The notes under the pieces were generated by a model, which did not search any database, was not told the DNA's origin, and saw only the letters and a list, made by a program, of their open reading frames with translations. The position numbers and the translations under genes were made by a program. From positions 1 through 48,638 of the forward strand of contig JBEKWN010000058.1 in NCBI GenBank assembly GCA_049513055.1: a stretch of DNA of 48,638 nt, given 5' to 3'. Positions 42,040 to 48,638 of the stretch are shown piece by piece. The DNA comes from UBA1163 sp049513055. GTDB taxonomy: Bacteria; Desulfobacterota; BSN033; UBA1163. The number at the start of each line of letters is the position of its first letter. The first letter of the stretch is position 1.

Positions 42040-42654
42040 ATGAGATTAACAGTCTTCATCCTTTCGCTCAGTCTCCTTTTTAATGCGGAGGTTTTTGCAA
42101 AAGAAAGGAATAAAGAGATGGGAATTCTCCTGGTGGCAGTGGGTGAGATAGACAGAAGTGTCATAGATTGGTTAAAGAATGATTTGACCAAAGTATTCAA
42201 CAAGCAGGTCTTTATAGGGAAAGGAATGCCTGAACCAGATGACGCCTATCATAAAAAAAGAAACCAGTATTTATCCACATCGATATTAAATTCCATTATG
42301 GAGCAAAAAGAGTGCGCCCCTTATGAAAAAATCTTAGGAATTGTGAACCACGATTTATTTGTCCCGGAGTTAAATTTTGTCTTCGGCCAAGCGAGCCCAA
42401 AAGCTGGGGTCATTTCCCTCACCCGTTTGAGGCAAACCTTCTATCATCTGCCTGAAGATCAAAACCTTTTTCACCAGAGAGTTTTAACCGAAGCGGTTCA
42501 TGAATTAGGACATACTTACGGATTGGGACATTGTAGAAACCCTCGATGTGTGATGTTCTTTTCAAATAGTCTGATGGATACAGACAGAAAAGGCTCGGAG
42601 TTTTGTCCCAGTTGCAAAAGCAAGCTTCATCGTTCCTCTACTCAACATCCTTAA
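42040..42654 (+). CDS. amzA: Archaemetzincin family metalloprotease, probably exported
   Basis: About 204 residues. The archaemetzincin signature is complete: HELGHTYGLGHC with three zinc-binding His, then RNPRCVM, and FCPSC for a second structural zinc site. The ATG at 42040 starts a clear signal peptide (LTVFILSLSLLFNAEVFA), unusual since most archaemetzincins are cytoplasmic. An upstream start at 41983 would bury the signal, and it overlaps the small gene. The substrate is unknown. It is 16 bp behind the small gene, so it may belong to the mtgA transcript. Confidence 0.8.
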   Translation: MRLTVFILSLSLLFNAEVFAKERNKEMGILLVAVGEIDRSVIDWLKNDLTKVFNKQVFIGKGMPEPDDAYHKKRNQYLSTSILNSIMEQKECAPYEKILGIVNHDLFVPELNFVFGQASPKAGVISLTRLRQTFYHLPEDQNLFHQRVLTEAVHELGHTYGLGHCRNPRCVMFFSNSLMDTDRKGSEFCPSCKSKLHRSSTQHP

Positions 42655-42769
42655 GCCTAAATAAAAAGTCCCCTTTATTGACTTTCCGCTACCCCACCGA
42701 TTAAATTTAATATGAGAGAATTAAACAGGTCATCCAATCCATTTCCCATAAAAAGAAAGGAGAAAAAAG

Positions 42770-43210
42770 ATGAAACGAGGGAGATATTTAGTTTATTTAA
42801 TGATAGCGATCCTTTTGGGAGGGTTATTTGCCGGATGCAAACCCCGAATCGATACGATGTCAAAAGCTGAAAAGATATTCATCAAGAAGGTGGATAAGAC
42901 CGCAGGCAAGCTCGATTTCAACGAAGATCAAAAGATGAAGTTGGAGGGGTTAAAGACCGAAATCCGGAAGAACTTCCAGGAGGGCGGAAAAGAAAAGAAA
43001 GAAGCCTTCATGAAGATCAAGGAGGAAGCGGCGAAAGAAAATCCCGACATTCAAAAGATGACTTCATTGCTTCAGGGAATGCTTCGGGACGAGGCTCAAC
43101 GTTTTAATCGAGCTTTCGATCTTCTCCTTGGCTTCCAGAGCAATCTGAACGATGCCCAGAAGAAGAAACTCACCCACATGATTGCGGAAAGGGTGAAGAA
43201 ATGGGATTGA
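42770..43210 (+). CDS. Putative lipoprotein, Spy/CpxP-like helical protein
   Basis: A 146-residue protein. The signal peptide ends in the lipobox LFAGC (Cys at about residue 23), so it is probably a lipoprotein. The mature part is all helix and very charged: KLDFNEDQKMKLEGLKTEIR, then QKMTSLLQGMLRDEAQRFNR and LNDAQKKKLTHMIAERVKKW. This layout resembles Spy/CpxP LTXXQ proteins of the periplasm, which act as chaperones or envelope-stress sensors, but the LTXXQ motif is only approximate (LNDAQ). Preceded by AAAGGAGAAAAAAG. Confidence 0.65.
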   Translation: MKRGRYLVYLMIAILLGGLFAGCKPRIDTMSKAEKIFIKKVDKTAGKLDFNEDQKMKLEGLKTEIRKNFQEGGKEKKEAFMKIKEEAAKENPDIQKMTSLLQGMLRDEAQRFNRAFDLLLGFQSNLNDAQKKKLTHMIAERVKKWD

Positions 43211-43230
43211 GCTAAGCTATTTTCTGGCCA

Positions 43231-43533
43231 TCAAGGGCCGTATTGCCAATAGCCTGGAATCCAGGCCCTTTCCCAACCATAGGGAGTCCACCTATTCTCC
43301 CAGTGGCCAGGGACCCAAACTCGATAAGGGTCATTGTAATAATAATCTTGTCCATAGTAACTGGGCGGGGGATAGTACCCTCGGTAATAGACAGGAGGGG
43401 GTGCTACCCATACGGGTGGAGGAGTAATAAAAACCCCGAAATGGCCATAATAGGGTCTAAACCAGGCAAAAGCCGACCCGCTTGATAAAAAAATAGCCAA
43501 TATAATCAAGCTGATCATTAAAAATTTCTTCAT
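43231..43533 (-). CDS. Secreted Tyr/Pro/Trp-rich small protein
   Basis: A 100-residue protein with a signal peptide (about residues 1-23, FLMISLIILAIFLSSGSAFA). The mature part is unusually rich in Tyr, Pro and Trp: PPPVYYRGYYPPPSYYGQDY, then a repeated RVWVPGHWENRW and RAWIPGYWQYGP. The second half resembles the YXWQ-type repeat in envelope proteins. Function unknown. The gene is convergent with the lipoprotein gene, 20 bp apart. Confidence 0.65.
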   Translation of the reverse strand: MKKFLMISLIILAIFLSSGSAFAWFRPYYGHFGVFITPPPVWVAPPPVYYRGYYPPPSYYGQDYYYNDPYRVWVPGHWENRWTPYGWERAWIPGYWQYGP

Positions 43534-43701
43534 CCTTATCCACCTCCCTTGATCTCTTCATAAATATAATTACTTACCAAAAATTTTACCATATTTTAGA
43601 TCTTTCTTCTATAACTCAGAATAACCTCACAACACATTTTTATGGTATTGCCCTTATATTATAAGGACGTATCGATTGGGAAAATTATTCAATCCCCTTT
43701 T

Positions 43702-44775
43702 TTATTCTGTCAGGCTCGCTACTGTGTCCGCATCAAGCTTTCTGACCACAGCGGTGACAAGCTTCACGGCATGGTCAAAGTCATCCCGGTAGATGATCCC
43801 TGCATGACTGTGAATGTGCCGGGTGGGAACAGCAATAACAAGGTTGGGCACTCCATGACGGTGAAGATGAATCGCTCCTGAGTCAGTCCCACCGCGTTCC
43901 AACATATCGAATTGATAAGGGACTTTCAATTTCTCTGCCGTATCCACGAAGAGATCCCGGAGCTTTAGGTTTGGGACCATGCTTCCATCCCTGATCACAA
44001 TGACTGGGCCCTTTCCAAGCCTTCCCTGGGCATCGTCTTTTTTAACATCTGGAACATCCCCTGCAACGCCGACCTCCATGGTGAGCCCCACATCTGGCTC
44101 AACCACCCAAGAGCTTGTTCGCGCCCCTCGAAGGCCTACCTCTTCCTGGACAGTACCCACACCATACACGGTGTTCGGATGTTTTTCCTTGGCGAGTTTT
44201 TTGATCACCTCGATGAAGAGCGCACACCCGACCCGATCGTCGAATGCCTTGGCCAGGTAAGTCTTGCCAGTGCCCAAGACAGTGAAGGGACAGATTGGAA
44301 CGATGGGATCACCCGGACTGATGCCGAGTTCTTTGGCCTCGGCCGAAGAGGTGGCGCCTACATCAATATACATATCCTTCGGTTCTTGAAGTTTCTTTCG
44401 TTCCTCTTCTGACAAAATATGGGGAGGTTTCGAACCGATGAGGCCAATCACATCGCCTTTCCGGGTTTTAATGACCACGCGTTGGGCCAGCATGACATGG
44501 CCCCACCATCCCCCCAGAGGACTGAATTTGATGAACCCTTCTTCTGTGATCAGCTTGACGATGAATCCAATCTCATCCATGTGTCCTGCGAGCATAATCC
44601 TTGGTTTTTCTGCCTCGCCATTCTTTCGGCATACGATACTGCCCAGTCGATCCTGTTCGATTGTTGTAATGCCTTGGAGATGTTTACGGATGATCTCACG
44701 AACCTCTTGCTCATAGCCAGAGATACCAGGCGCTTCGGTCAGTTCCCGGAGCAGTTCCAAAGTTGCATCTGCCAT
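43702..44775 (-). CDS. M42 family metallopeptidase (glutamyl aminopeptidase/endoglucanase-like)
   Basis: A 357-residue cytoplasmic aminopeptidase of family M42, forming large tetrahedral complexes in characterised members. Metal ligands: His in MLAGHMDEIGFI, Asp in AKAFDDRVGCALFI, Glu-Glu in TVQEEVGLRGARTS, Asp in GLTMEVGVAGDVPD, and His in AVPTRHIHSHAGI. Length is typical. It removes N-terminal residues from short peptides with Co or Zn. Start ATG at 44775, with AGGAGG upstream. Confidence 0.92.
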   Translation of the reverse strand: MADATLELLRELTEAPGISGYEQEVREIIRKHLQGITTIEQDRLGSIVCRKNGEAEKPRIMLAGHMDEIGFIVKLITEEGFIKFSPLGGWWGHVMLAQRVVIKTRKGDVIGLIGSKPPHILSEEERKKLQEPKDMYIDVGATSSAEAKELGISPGDPIVPICPFTVLGTGKTYLAKAFDDRVGCALFIEVIKKLAKEKHPNTVYGVGTVQEEVGLRGARTSSWVVEPDVGLTMEVGVAGDVPDVKKDDAQGRLGKGPVIVIRDGSMVPNLKLRDLFVDTAEKLKVPYQFDMLERGGTDSGAIHLHRHGVPNLVIAVPTRHIHSHAGIIYRDDFDHAVKLVTAVVRKLDADTVASLTE

Positions 44776-44873
44776 AAATAATCCTCCTTCCCACCGTTTT
44801 TTTGAATGACGATGTATCTTAAAATTTATTATATCCAGAGGAGATAAAAATTCAAAGAGGCTCTTTGAGTGCC

Positions 44874-44902
44874 TTGTTTATTAAAGGATGCATGATTATA
44901 AT
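44874..44902 (+). promoter_or_regulatory. Candidate promoter of the DUF1059 gene
   Basis: TTGTTT (44874-44879), a 17-bp spacer and TATAAT (44897-44902). The predicted leader is about 120 nt. Apart from this, the gap 44776-45028 holds no recognisable feature. Confidence 0.45.
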
Positions 44903-45028
44903 TTTATAAAGAGGATGAATTTTGGATTTGTCTGGATATTCATTCTGCTTGATCATCGGTTCGATATGGGATTAAAAACAGATCTTGTCCTATCCCGCAA
45001 GGGCTGATGATAAAAGGAGGTGTTTATA

Positions 45029-45235
45029 ATGGAAAAAGTGCTTCGATGTCGGGATGTTGGTCCTGATTGCGACTTTGTCATCCATGCTAAAACAGAGGAA
45101 GAAATTTTTAAGAAAGCCTCTGATTATGCCAAAAAGGTGCACCATATGAATGAGGTTCCAAATGAACTCATGGAGAAGGCACGTGCTGCAATCTATGAGG
45201 AAGATGAAAGGAAAAGGTCTTTTGTAAGAGGATAA
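45029..45235 (+). CDS. DUF1059 domain small protein
   Basis: A 68-residue protein with the DUF1059 pattern LRCRDVGPDCDFVIHAKTEE then EIFKKASDYAKKVHHMNEVP. Two Cys (RCRDVGPDC) and the paired His (KVHHMNE) could bind a metal; that is inference. Members are small cytoplasmic proteins of unknown function. The ATG at 45029 has AGGAGG 8 bp upstream; a GTG three codons earlier falls inside that site. A clear terminator follows, so it is a single-gene transcript. Confidence 0.82.
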   Translation: MEKVLRCRDVGPDCDFVIHAKTEEEIFKKASDYAKKVHHMNEVPNELMEKARAAIYEEDERKRSFVRG

Positions 45236-45249
45236 GGGCCTTTCTGTCT

Positions 45250-45283
45250 AGCCACCTGAGGGAGAACCTCAGGTGGCTTTTTT
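45250..45283 (+). terminator. Rho-independent terminator of the DUF1059 gene
   Basis: AGCCACCTGAG (45250-45260) and CTCAGGTGGCT (45268-45278) are perfect 11-bp arms with a 7-nt loop, followed by T at 45278-45283. Confidence 0.92.
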
Positions 45284-45286
45284 GTT

Positions 45287-46942
45287 TTATCTCCCTTTTC
45301 TCTTTTCAATCTCCCGATTCTTTAATTCCGACCTTCTGATCTTCCCTGTAGTGGTCTTAGGTAATTCTTTAATGAACTCCAATTCTCGGGGAACCTTGTT
45401 CGGTTCTAAATGCCTACCCAAATAATCCAGGATTTCCCGGGAAAGTTTTTCTGATGGGGAATCAGTAGATTTCAGTTGAACAAATGCCTTGATGATCTCA
45501 ATCTGTTTTTCAACTGGGATACCGATGACTGCTGCATCCACCACAACCGGATGTTCGAGCAGAACTCTCTCCACCTCCAATGGCGCCACGCTCTGGCCGG
45601 CGGTTTTGATGAACTCTTTATCCCTTCCGATAAACCAGAAATAACCTTCTTCATCCCTGTAAGCCTTATCGCCAGTAAAATACCAATTCCCTCGAAAAGC
45701 GTTGGACATGGCTTGGGGATTCTTCCAATATTCCAGCATCAGTCCAGGAGGTTTTTCAGGCTTCACCTTTAAGGTCACATACCCTTCCTCGCAAGGAGGA
45801 AATTCTTCTCCATTCTCGTCCACCACTGCCATGGTGTGGCCAGGGGTGGGAAGACCAATTGAGCCATATTTGATGGGCTTGCATCGGAAGTTCGCAAGCA
45901 GTGCAACCGTTTCAGATTGTCCGTAAAATTCATAAATGTCCAGCCCTGTCCCTTCTTTCCAGGCTTTTATGATCTCAGGGGTTAAAGGTTCTCCTGCACT
46001 CAGACTTAAGCGGAGACTTCCAAGCTCATATCTGGAGAGGTTTTCTTGAATAAGCATTCGATAGACCCCGGGGGAAGCGCAGAAGGTAGTGACTCCGAAT
46101 CGTTCGATTACACTCAAGGTGATTTTGGGATTGAACCCACCTACTGGATTGCGCTGCAAGACCGCTGCACCGCAGATCCATTGACCAAAAAGTTTCCCCC
46201 AGGCCGTTTTCGCCCATCCGGTATCTGACACAGCTAAATGAATGTCTGTGGAGTGAAGATCGTCAACAAATTTAGCTGTCACAATATGCGCTAATGGATA
46301 GCCATGGGAGTGGAGAACCATTTTGGGATAGGATTCTGTCCCTGAAGTGAAAAAGATGAGTAAGGGGTCTGAACTTTTCGTCTTGCCCACAGACTTCTGA
46401 TCTAACTTTGGTGAAGCACTATTCATCACTCCTTCATATTCTATCCAGCCATCACATCGACCTCCTATGACAATGAAATGTTTTAGCGAAGGACATTGAT
46501 TCTGAACTTCAGCCACCTTGGTCACATGTTCCAGGCTGGTGATGGCTAAAACCCCCTCTGATTGATTGACCCGAAATTTTATATCCTCGGGTGTGACCAG
46601 GACGGAAGTGGGCATGGGGATGACCCCTAACTTAATCATCCCGATCATGGCCACATACCATTCTGGGATCCGGGGAAGCATCAGCAGAACTCGATCCCCT
46701 TTTTTTATTCCCATTTTTAAAAGGACATTGGCAAACTGGTTGGAAAGCCTCATCAAATCATAAAAGGTATGTCTGACTGCCTGAATTCCTGTATCGTCCA
46801 CCGAGATGAGGGCTAATTTGGTTCGGTCTTCAGCCCATCGGTCAATCCCATCAAACCCGAAATTATAATACTCTGGGATCTCCCACTTAAATTCACGATA
46901 GGTCTTTTCATAATCCGCCAGATTGGGGGGCATATCTCTCAT
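45287..46942 (-). CDS. AMP-dependent acyl-CoA synthetase (medium-chain/ACSM-like)
   Basis: An adenylate-forming ligase of about 551 residues. Motifs: LLIFFTSGTESYPKMVLHSH (P-loop; the usual Lys region is changed to ESYPKM as in ACSM enzymes), YEFYGQSETVALLANF (A5), NWYFTGDKAYRDEEGYFWFI and GRDKEFIKTAGQSVAPLEVE (hinge), and KTTTGKIRRSELKNRE with the catalytic Lys. The ATG at 46942 (MRDMPPNLADYEKTYREF) has AAGG at 7 bp and gives the normal family N-terminus; the longer frame overlaps the upstream gene's end. It probably activates medium-chain or aromatic acids. Confidence 0.88.
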   Translation of the reverse strand: MRDMPPNLADYEKTYREFKWEIPEYYNFGFDGIDRWAEDRTKLALISVDDTGIQAVRHTFYDLMRLSNQFANVLLKMGIKKGDRVLLMLPRIPEWYVAMIGMIKLGVIPMPTSVLVTPEDIKFRVNQSEGVLAITSLEHVTKVAEVQNQCPSLKHFIVIGGRCDGWIEYEGVMNSASPKLDQKSVGKTKSSDPLLIFFTSGTESYPKMVLHSHGYPLAHIVTAKFVDDLHSTDIHLAVSDTGWAKTAWGKLFGQWICGAAVLQRNPVGGFNPKITLSVIERFGVTTFCASPGVYRMLIQENLSRYELGSLRLSLSAGEPLTPEIIKAWKEGTGLDIYEFYGQSETVALLANFRCKPIKYGSIGLPTPGHTMAVVDENGEEFPPCEEGYVTLKVKPEKPPGLMLEYWKNPQAMSNAFRGNWYFTGDKAYRDEEGYFWFIGRDKEFIKTAGQSVAPLEVERVLLEHPVVVDAAVIGIPVEKQIEIIKAFVQLKSTDSPSEKLSREILDYLGRHLEPNKVPRELEFIKELPKTTTGKIRRSELKNREIEKRKGR

Positions 46943-46986
46943 CGGATCACCTTCTCCATTGACATGGAAGAAGAATAGGTTTGTTC

Positions 46987-47325
46987 TTAAGTTTTGGTCT
47001 CCTCCACTAAAAAAGGAGTACAGAGTATTCCCAAACTCATTTTTTTCACCCAAAATCTGACCATGGGTATGGTTTCACCCTCTAAGTTCACAATACTCGG
47101 AAGCTTCTCCGCAAAGGTGACGTCATCACTTTTGAACTCATAATAGAAGGGACTGCTGCTATAAGGATCTGGTACTAAGATGACCTTTTTAGGATCATGG
47201 GGATGCTTGAGGGGAGACCCGGAAAAAGGAACATGGGTTTTCCTCAATCCCTTCAAATTTTTTGGCCTTTCATAGGTCTCTATTTCAAATTTCTTAACCT
47301 CTTGGGGAAAGTTATTAGCTGCCAT
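46987..47325 (-). CDS. Small conserved protein upstream of the acyl-CoA synthetase
   Basis: A 112-residue protein: LKGLRKTHVPFSGSPLKHPH, KKVILVPDPYSSSPFYYEFK, then NLEGETIPMVRFWVKKMSLG and ILCTPFLVEET. Similar short proteins occur beside AMP-dependent ligases in Desulfobacterota, and some database entries call them inorganic pyrophosphatase. From memory that label is plausible for a ligase partner (it would remove the pyrophosphate), but no known pyrophosphatase motif is visible, so the function is left open. It ends 44 bp before the ligase start and is probably in the same operon. Confidence 0.6.
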   Translation of the reverse strand: MAANNFPQEVKKFEIETYERPKNLKGLRKTHVPFSGSPLKHPHDPKKVILVPDPYSSSPFYYEFKSDDVTFAEKLPSIVNLEGETIPMVRFWVKKMSLGILCTPFLVEETKT

Positions 47326-47371
47326 CTGAAGTCTCCCTAAAAACGTCCTTCGTACCTATTAATGACCACTT

Positions 47372-47844
47372 CTATAATTTCTTTGCTGTCAAAATCTTTT
47401 CTACAGCGATCACAATATTTCTGTATTTTTCATGGATCAAGCTCTTATCGAACTCCCATTCTTCTTTCAGCATCGCCTCTCTTTCTGCATCAGAAAAATA
47501 TTCCATGCAGGGAACGCTTCTTTGTTTCCCTGAACATACCTCGTGTTTGCCTCCACCAATCTTCCCGTCACTTTTCTTGCCCACCGGTGTTCCTCAACCA
47601 ACTCTTCCATCATGCGTCTGTGCTCATCTGTGAGTTTCTTACCTCCGAGGTCTCGAAAAAGAGTATCTTCTTCTTTCCCATGATGACATCGGTCTGCATA
47701 GGTCCGGATGAAGTCCACTGCCATCTCAATAAATTCAGGATCAATCTTCTTCTCTTTCTCAATGAGAAGAAGTTCTTCCTTCATCACATCAATCATTCGC
47801 TCGATGAGTCTGTGTTCAATCATCAAAGGGGCAATCGGCATCAT
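47372..47844 (-). pseudogene. Hemerythrin-domain protein with internal deletion and frameshift
   Basis: The first part (PLMIEHRLIERMIDVMKEEL, FIRTYADRCHHGKEEDTLFR, LTDEHRRMMEELVEEHRWAR) is a hemerythrin HHE-type four-helix bundle with several of the iron-binding His and Glu. It runs to NTRYVQGNKEA, then turns out of frame and stops at 47467. A second frame continues with the normal end, PCMEYFSDAEREAMLKEEWE and on to 47372. About 26-28 residues, where the family usually has HIEKED iron ligands, are missing. Joint at about 47512-47521. The product would lack part of its iron site. The ATG at 47844 follows AGGAGG. Confidence 0.75.
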
Positions 47845-47906
47845 TTGATAGGTTCCTCCTTTTTTAACTCAAGGTTATCTTCCACCGACCTATACGAAGG
47901 CCTTCT

Positions 47907-48638
47907 TCACTCCGGCGAAAGAATCTCTGGGAAATCCCGAAGGCCCACTGATTCAACAGGAAAAGCCCTTTGAAGCCATCCCTCCAGGCCTCCGGCAAGA
48001 GGCCGGACCTGCTTAATCCCCCGCTGTTTTAGTAATAGCGCCGCCCGGGCGCTTGAGGCCTCATTGGGTCAGGTGCAAAATAGGACGATCTCGCGATCGC
48101 GGGGGATCTTATGATGTTGCTCCTCCAGATCTTCGATGGAAAGGTGGAAAGCGCCGGGAATGGTATGGGGCTCAACCTCAAATTCAAGGGCATCACGCAG
48201 ATCTAAAATCAGAAGGTCTTCACCGGCATCAAGTCTCTGCTTCACTTCTTCAGGGGTGATTCGTGCAATGGCTAATCGATGAAGAAACCGCTTGCGTTGA
48301 ATATATTTCCAGAACATATAGGCAGCTAAACCCACGGGAACAACCAACCCAATCCAAGCTCCCATCCCGCTGGTGTTCGTAACGTGCTCTTCAATTTCGT
48401 GGCCAAATTGGTAACCCAGGAGAGTAAAAACACCGACCCAGATAAAAACCCCGAGGCCATCAAATAAAAGAAAGCGAAGACGCCGCATATGAAGAATTCC
48501 TGCCAGAGGGGGTCCAATGGTATTCAGTCCCGGGATAAACTTGGCGGCAAGGAGAGAACGGGCACCATACCGGGCAAAAATCCTTTTCGTACGTCGAACA
48601 CAGGAATCAGGGTCTAAAGAGATGCGACAGAGGAAAGA
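47907..48638 (-). CDS. DedA-family membrane protein fused to a selenocysteine-containing rhodanese (partial at the right edge)
   Basis: The frame is open to the window edge, so the N-terminus is missing. Visible: a DedA (SNARE-associated) end FARYGARSLLAAKFIPGLNT, then three hydrophobic segments. A rhodanese domain starts at ITPEEVKQRLDAGEDLLILD, then DALEFEVEPHTIPGAFHLSI and REIVLFCT. The next codon is TGA (48069-48071), at the place of the catalytic cysteine in the CXCPNEA-type active-site loop. The same frame continues PNEASSARAALLLKQRGIKQ and VRPLAGGLEGW to TGA at 47907-47909. This is best read as selenocysteine. Without recoding the protein would lose its active site. The protein probably handles sulfur or selenium transfer at the membrane; the substrate is unknown. 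Confidence 0.82.
48037..48071 (-). other. Selenocysteine TGA codon and candidate SECIS hairpin
   Basis: TGA at 48069-48071. Starting 16-17 nt downstream, AGCGCC (48053-48048) pairs with GGCGCT (48042-48037) and leaves the loop CGGGC about 22-26 nt after TGA. Bacterial SECIS elements lie directly after the codon, with a G in the apical loop at about this distance. Base pairing nearer to TGA (GAGGCCTC) could extend or compete with it. Confidence 0.6.

Noticed and set aside
47362..47973. A 203-codon plus-strand frame opposite the hemerythrin gene
   Set aside because: It spans the antisense of a real but broken gene and intergenic DNA, and has no motif or ribosome site.

Overview
The window looks like a chromosomal stretch of an anaerobic Desulfobacterota (deltaproteobacterial) genome of medium GC. 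The pointers are an NfnAB electron-bifurcating transhydrogenase, an HgcAB-associated AbrB-like regulator beside an arsenite methyltransferase, two complete branched-chain-type (HAAT) ABC transporters mixed with acyl-CoA ligases and beta-oxidation genes, and a selenocysteine codon in a rhodanese. Species cannot be read from the sequence. No rRNA, tRNA or CRISPR array was seen.

Layout. 0.1-3.1 kb: a DUF2182 membrane protein, a frameshifted DUF1326 gene, arsM and an AbrB-like regulator, with two related inverted repeats each about 46 bp upstream of its gene. 3.1-5.6 kb: pxpA between two copies of a short repeat, panE and a YaiI-family gene. 5.6-8.0 kb: nfnAB with a clear promoter and terminator. 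8.1-8.8 kb: an RRM RNA-binding protein and rpsU behind a leader hairpin. 8.8-10.6 kb: a B12-binding radical SAM protein with a STAS-like tail. 10.6-13.9 kb: a five-gene operon of a ribbon-helix-helix protein, a HEAT-repeat protein, a ParA-type ATPase and two related coiled-coil proteins. It is the best candidate for an undescribed positioning or partition system. 13.9-14.6 kb: a transposase-less element bounded by inverted repeats and carrying one membrane-protein gene. 14.6-17.0 kb: a DUF4124 protein, a cold-shock gene with a terminator hairpin in its leader, an unknown protein and an MBL hydrolase.

17.0-39.6 kb, all on the minus strand, is a catabolic and uptake region. The first HAAT set (livF, livG, an acyl-CoA synthetase, livH, livM, livK) ends upstream at a truncated thiolase. 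Beyond that lie an alpha/beta hydrolase, an FAH-family protein, an HpaB-like protein, an SDR and an AMP ligase, then a second HAAT set (livFGMHK), a thiolase, a PaaG-like crotonase, two acyl-CoA dehydrogenases and a TetR regulator. Together they suggest uptake, CoA activation and beta-oxidation-like breakdown of an organic acid, perhaps aromatic or cyclic.

39.7-48.6 kb: an MBL gene, mtgA, an NTPase, an exported archaemetzincin, small envelope proteins, an M42 peptidase, DUF1059, an acyl-CoA synthetase, a hemerythrin-like gene, and at the right edge a DedA-rhodanese fusion whose catalytic cysteine codon is TGA, read here as selenocysteine.

Between 37.9 and 47.6 kb four genes (acyl-CoA dehydrogenase, tetR, MBL, hemerythrin) each appear to have lost roughly 70-80 bp internally, with a frameshift. 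The crotonase has an in-frame amber codon. Either this region is decaying or the assembly is faulty there, and the two need to be told apart.
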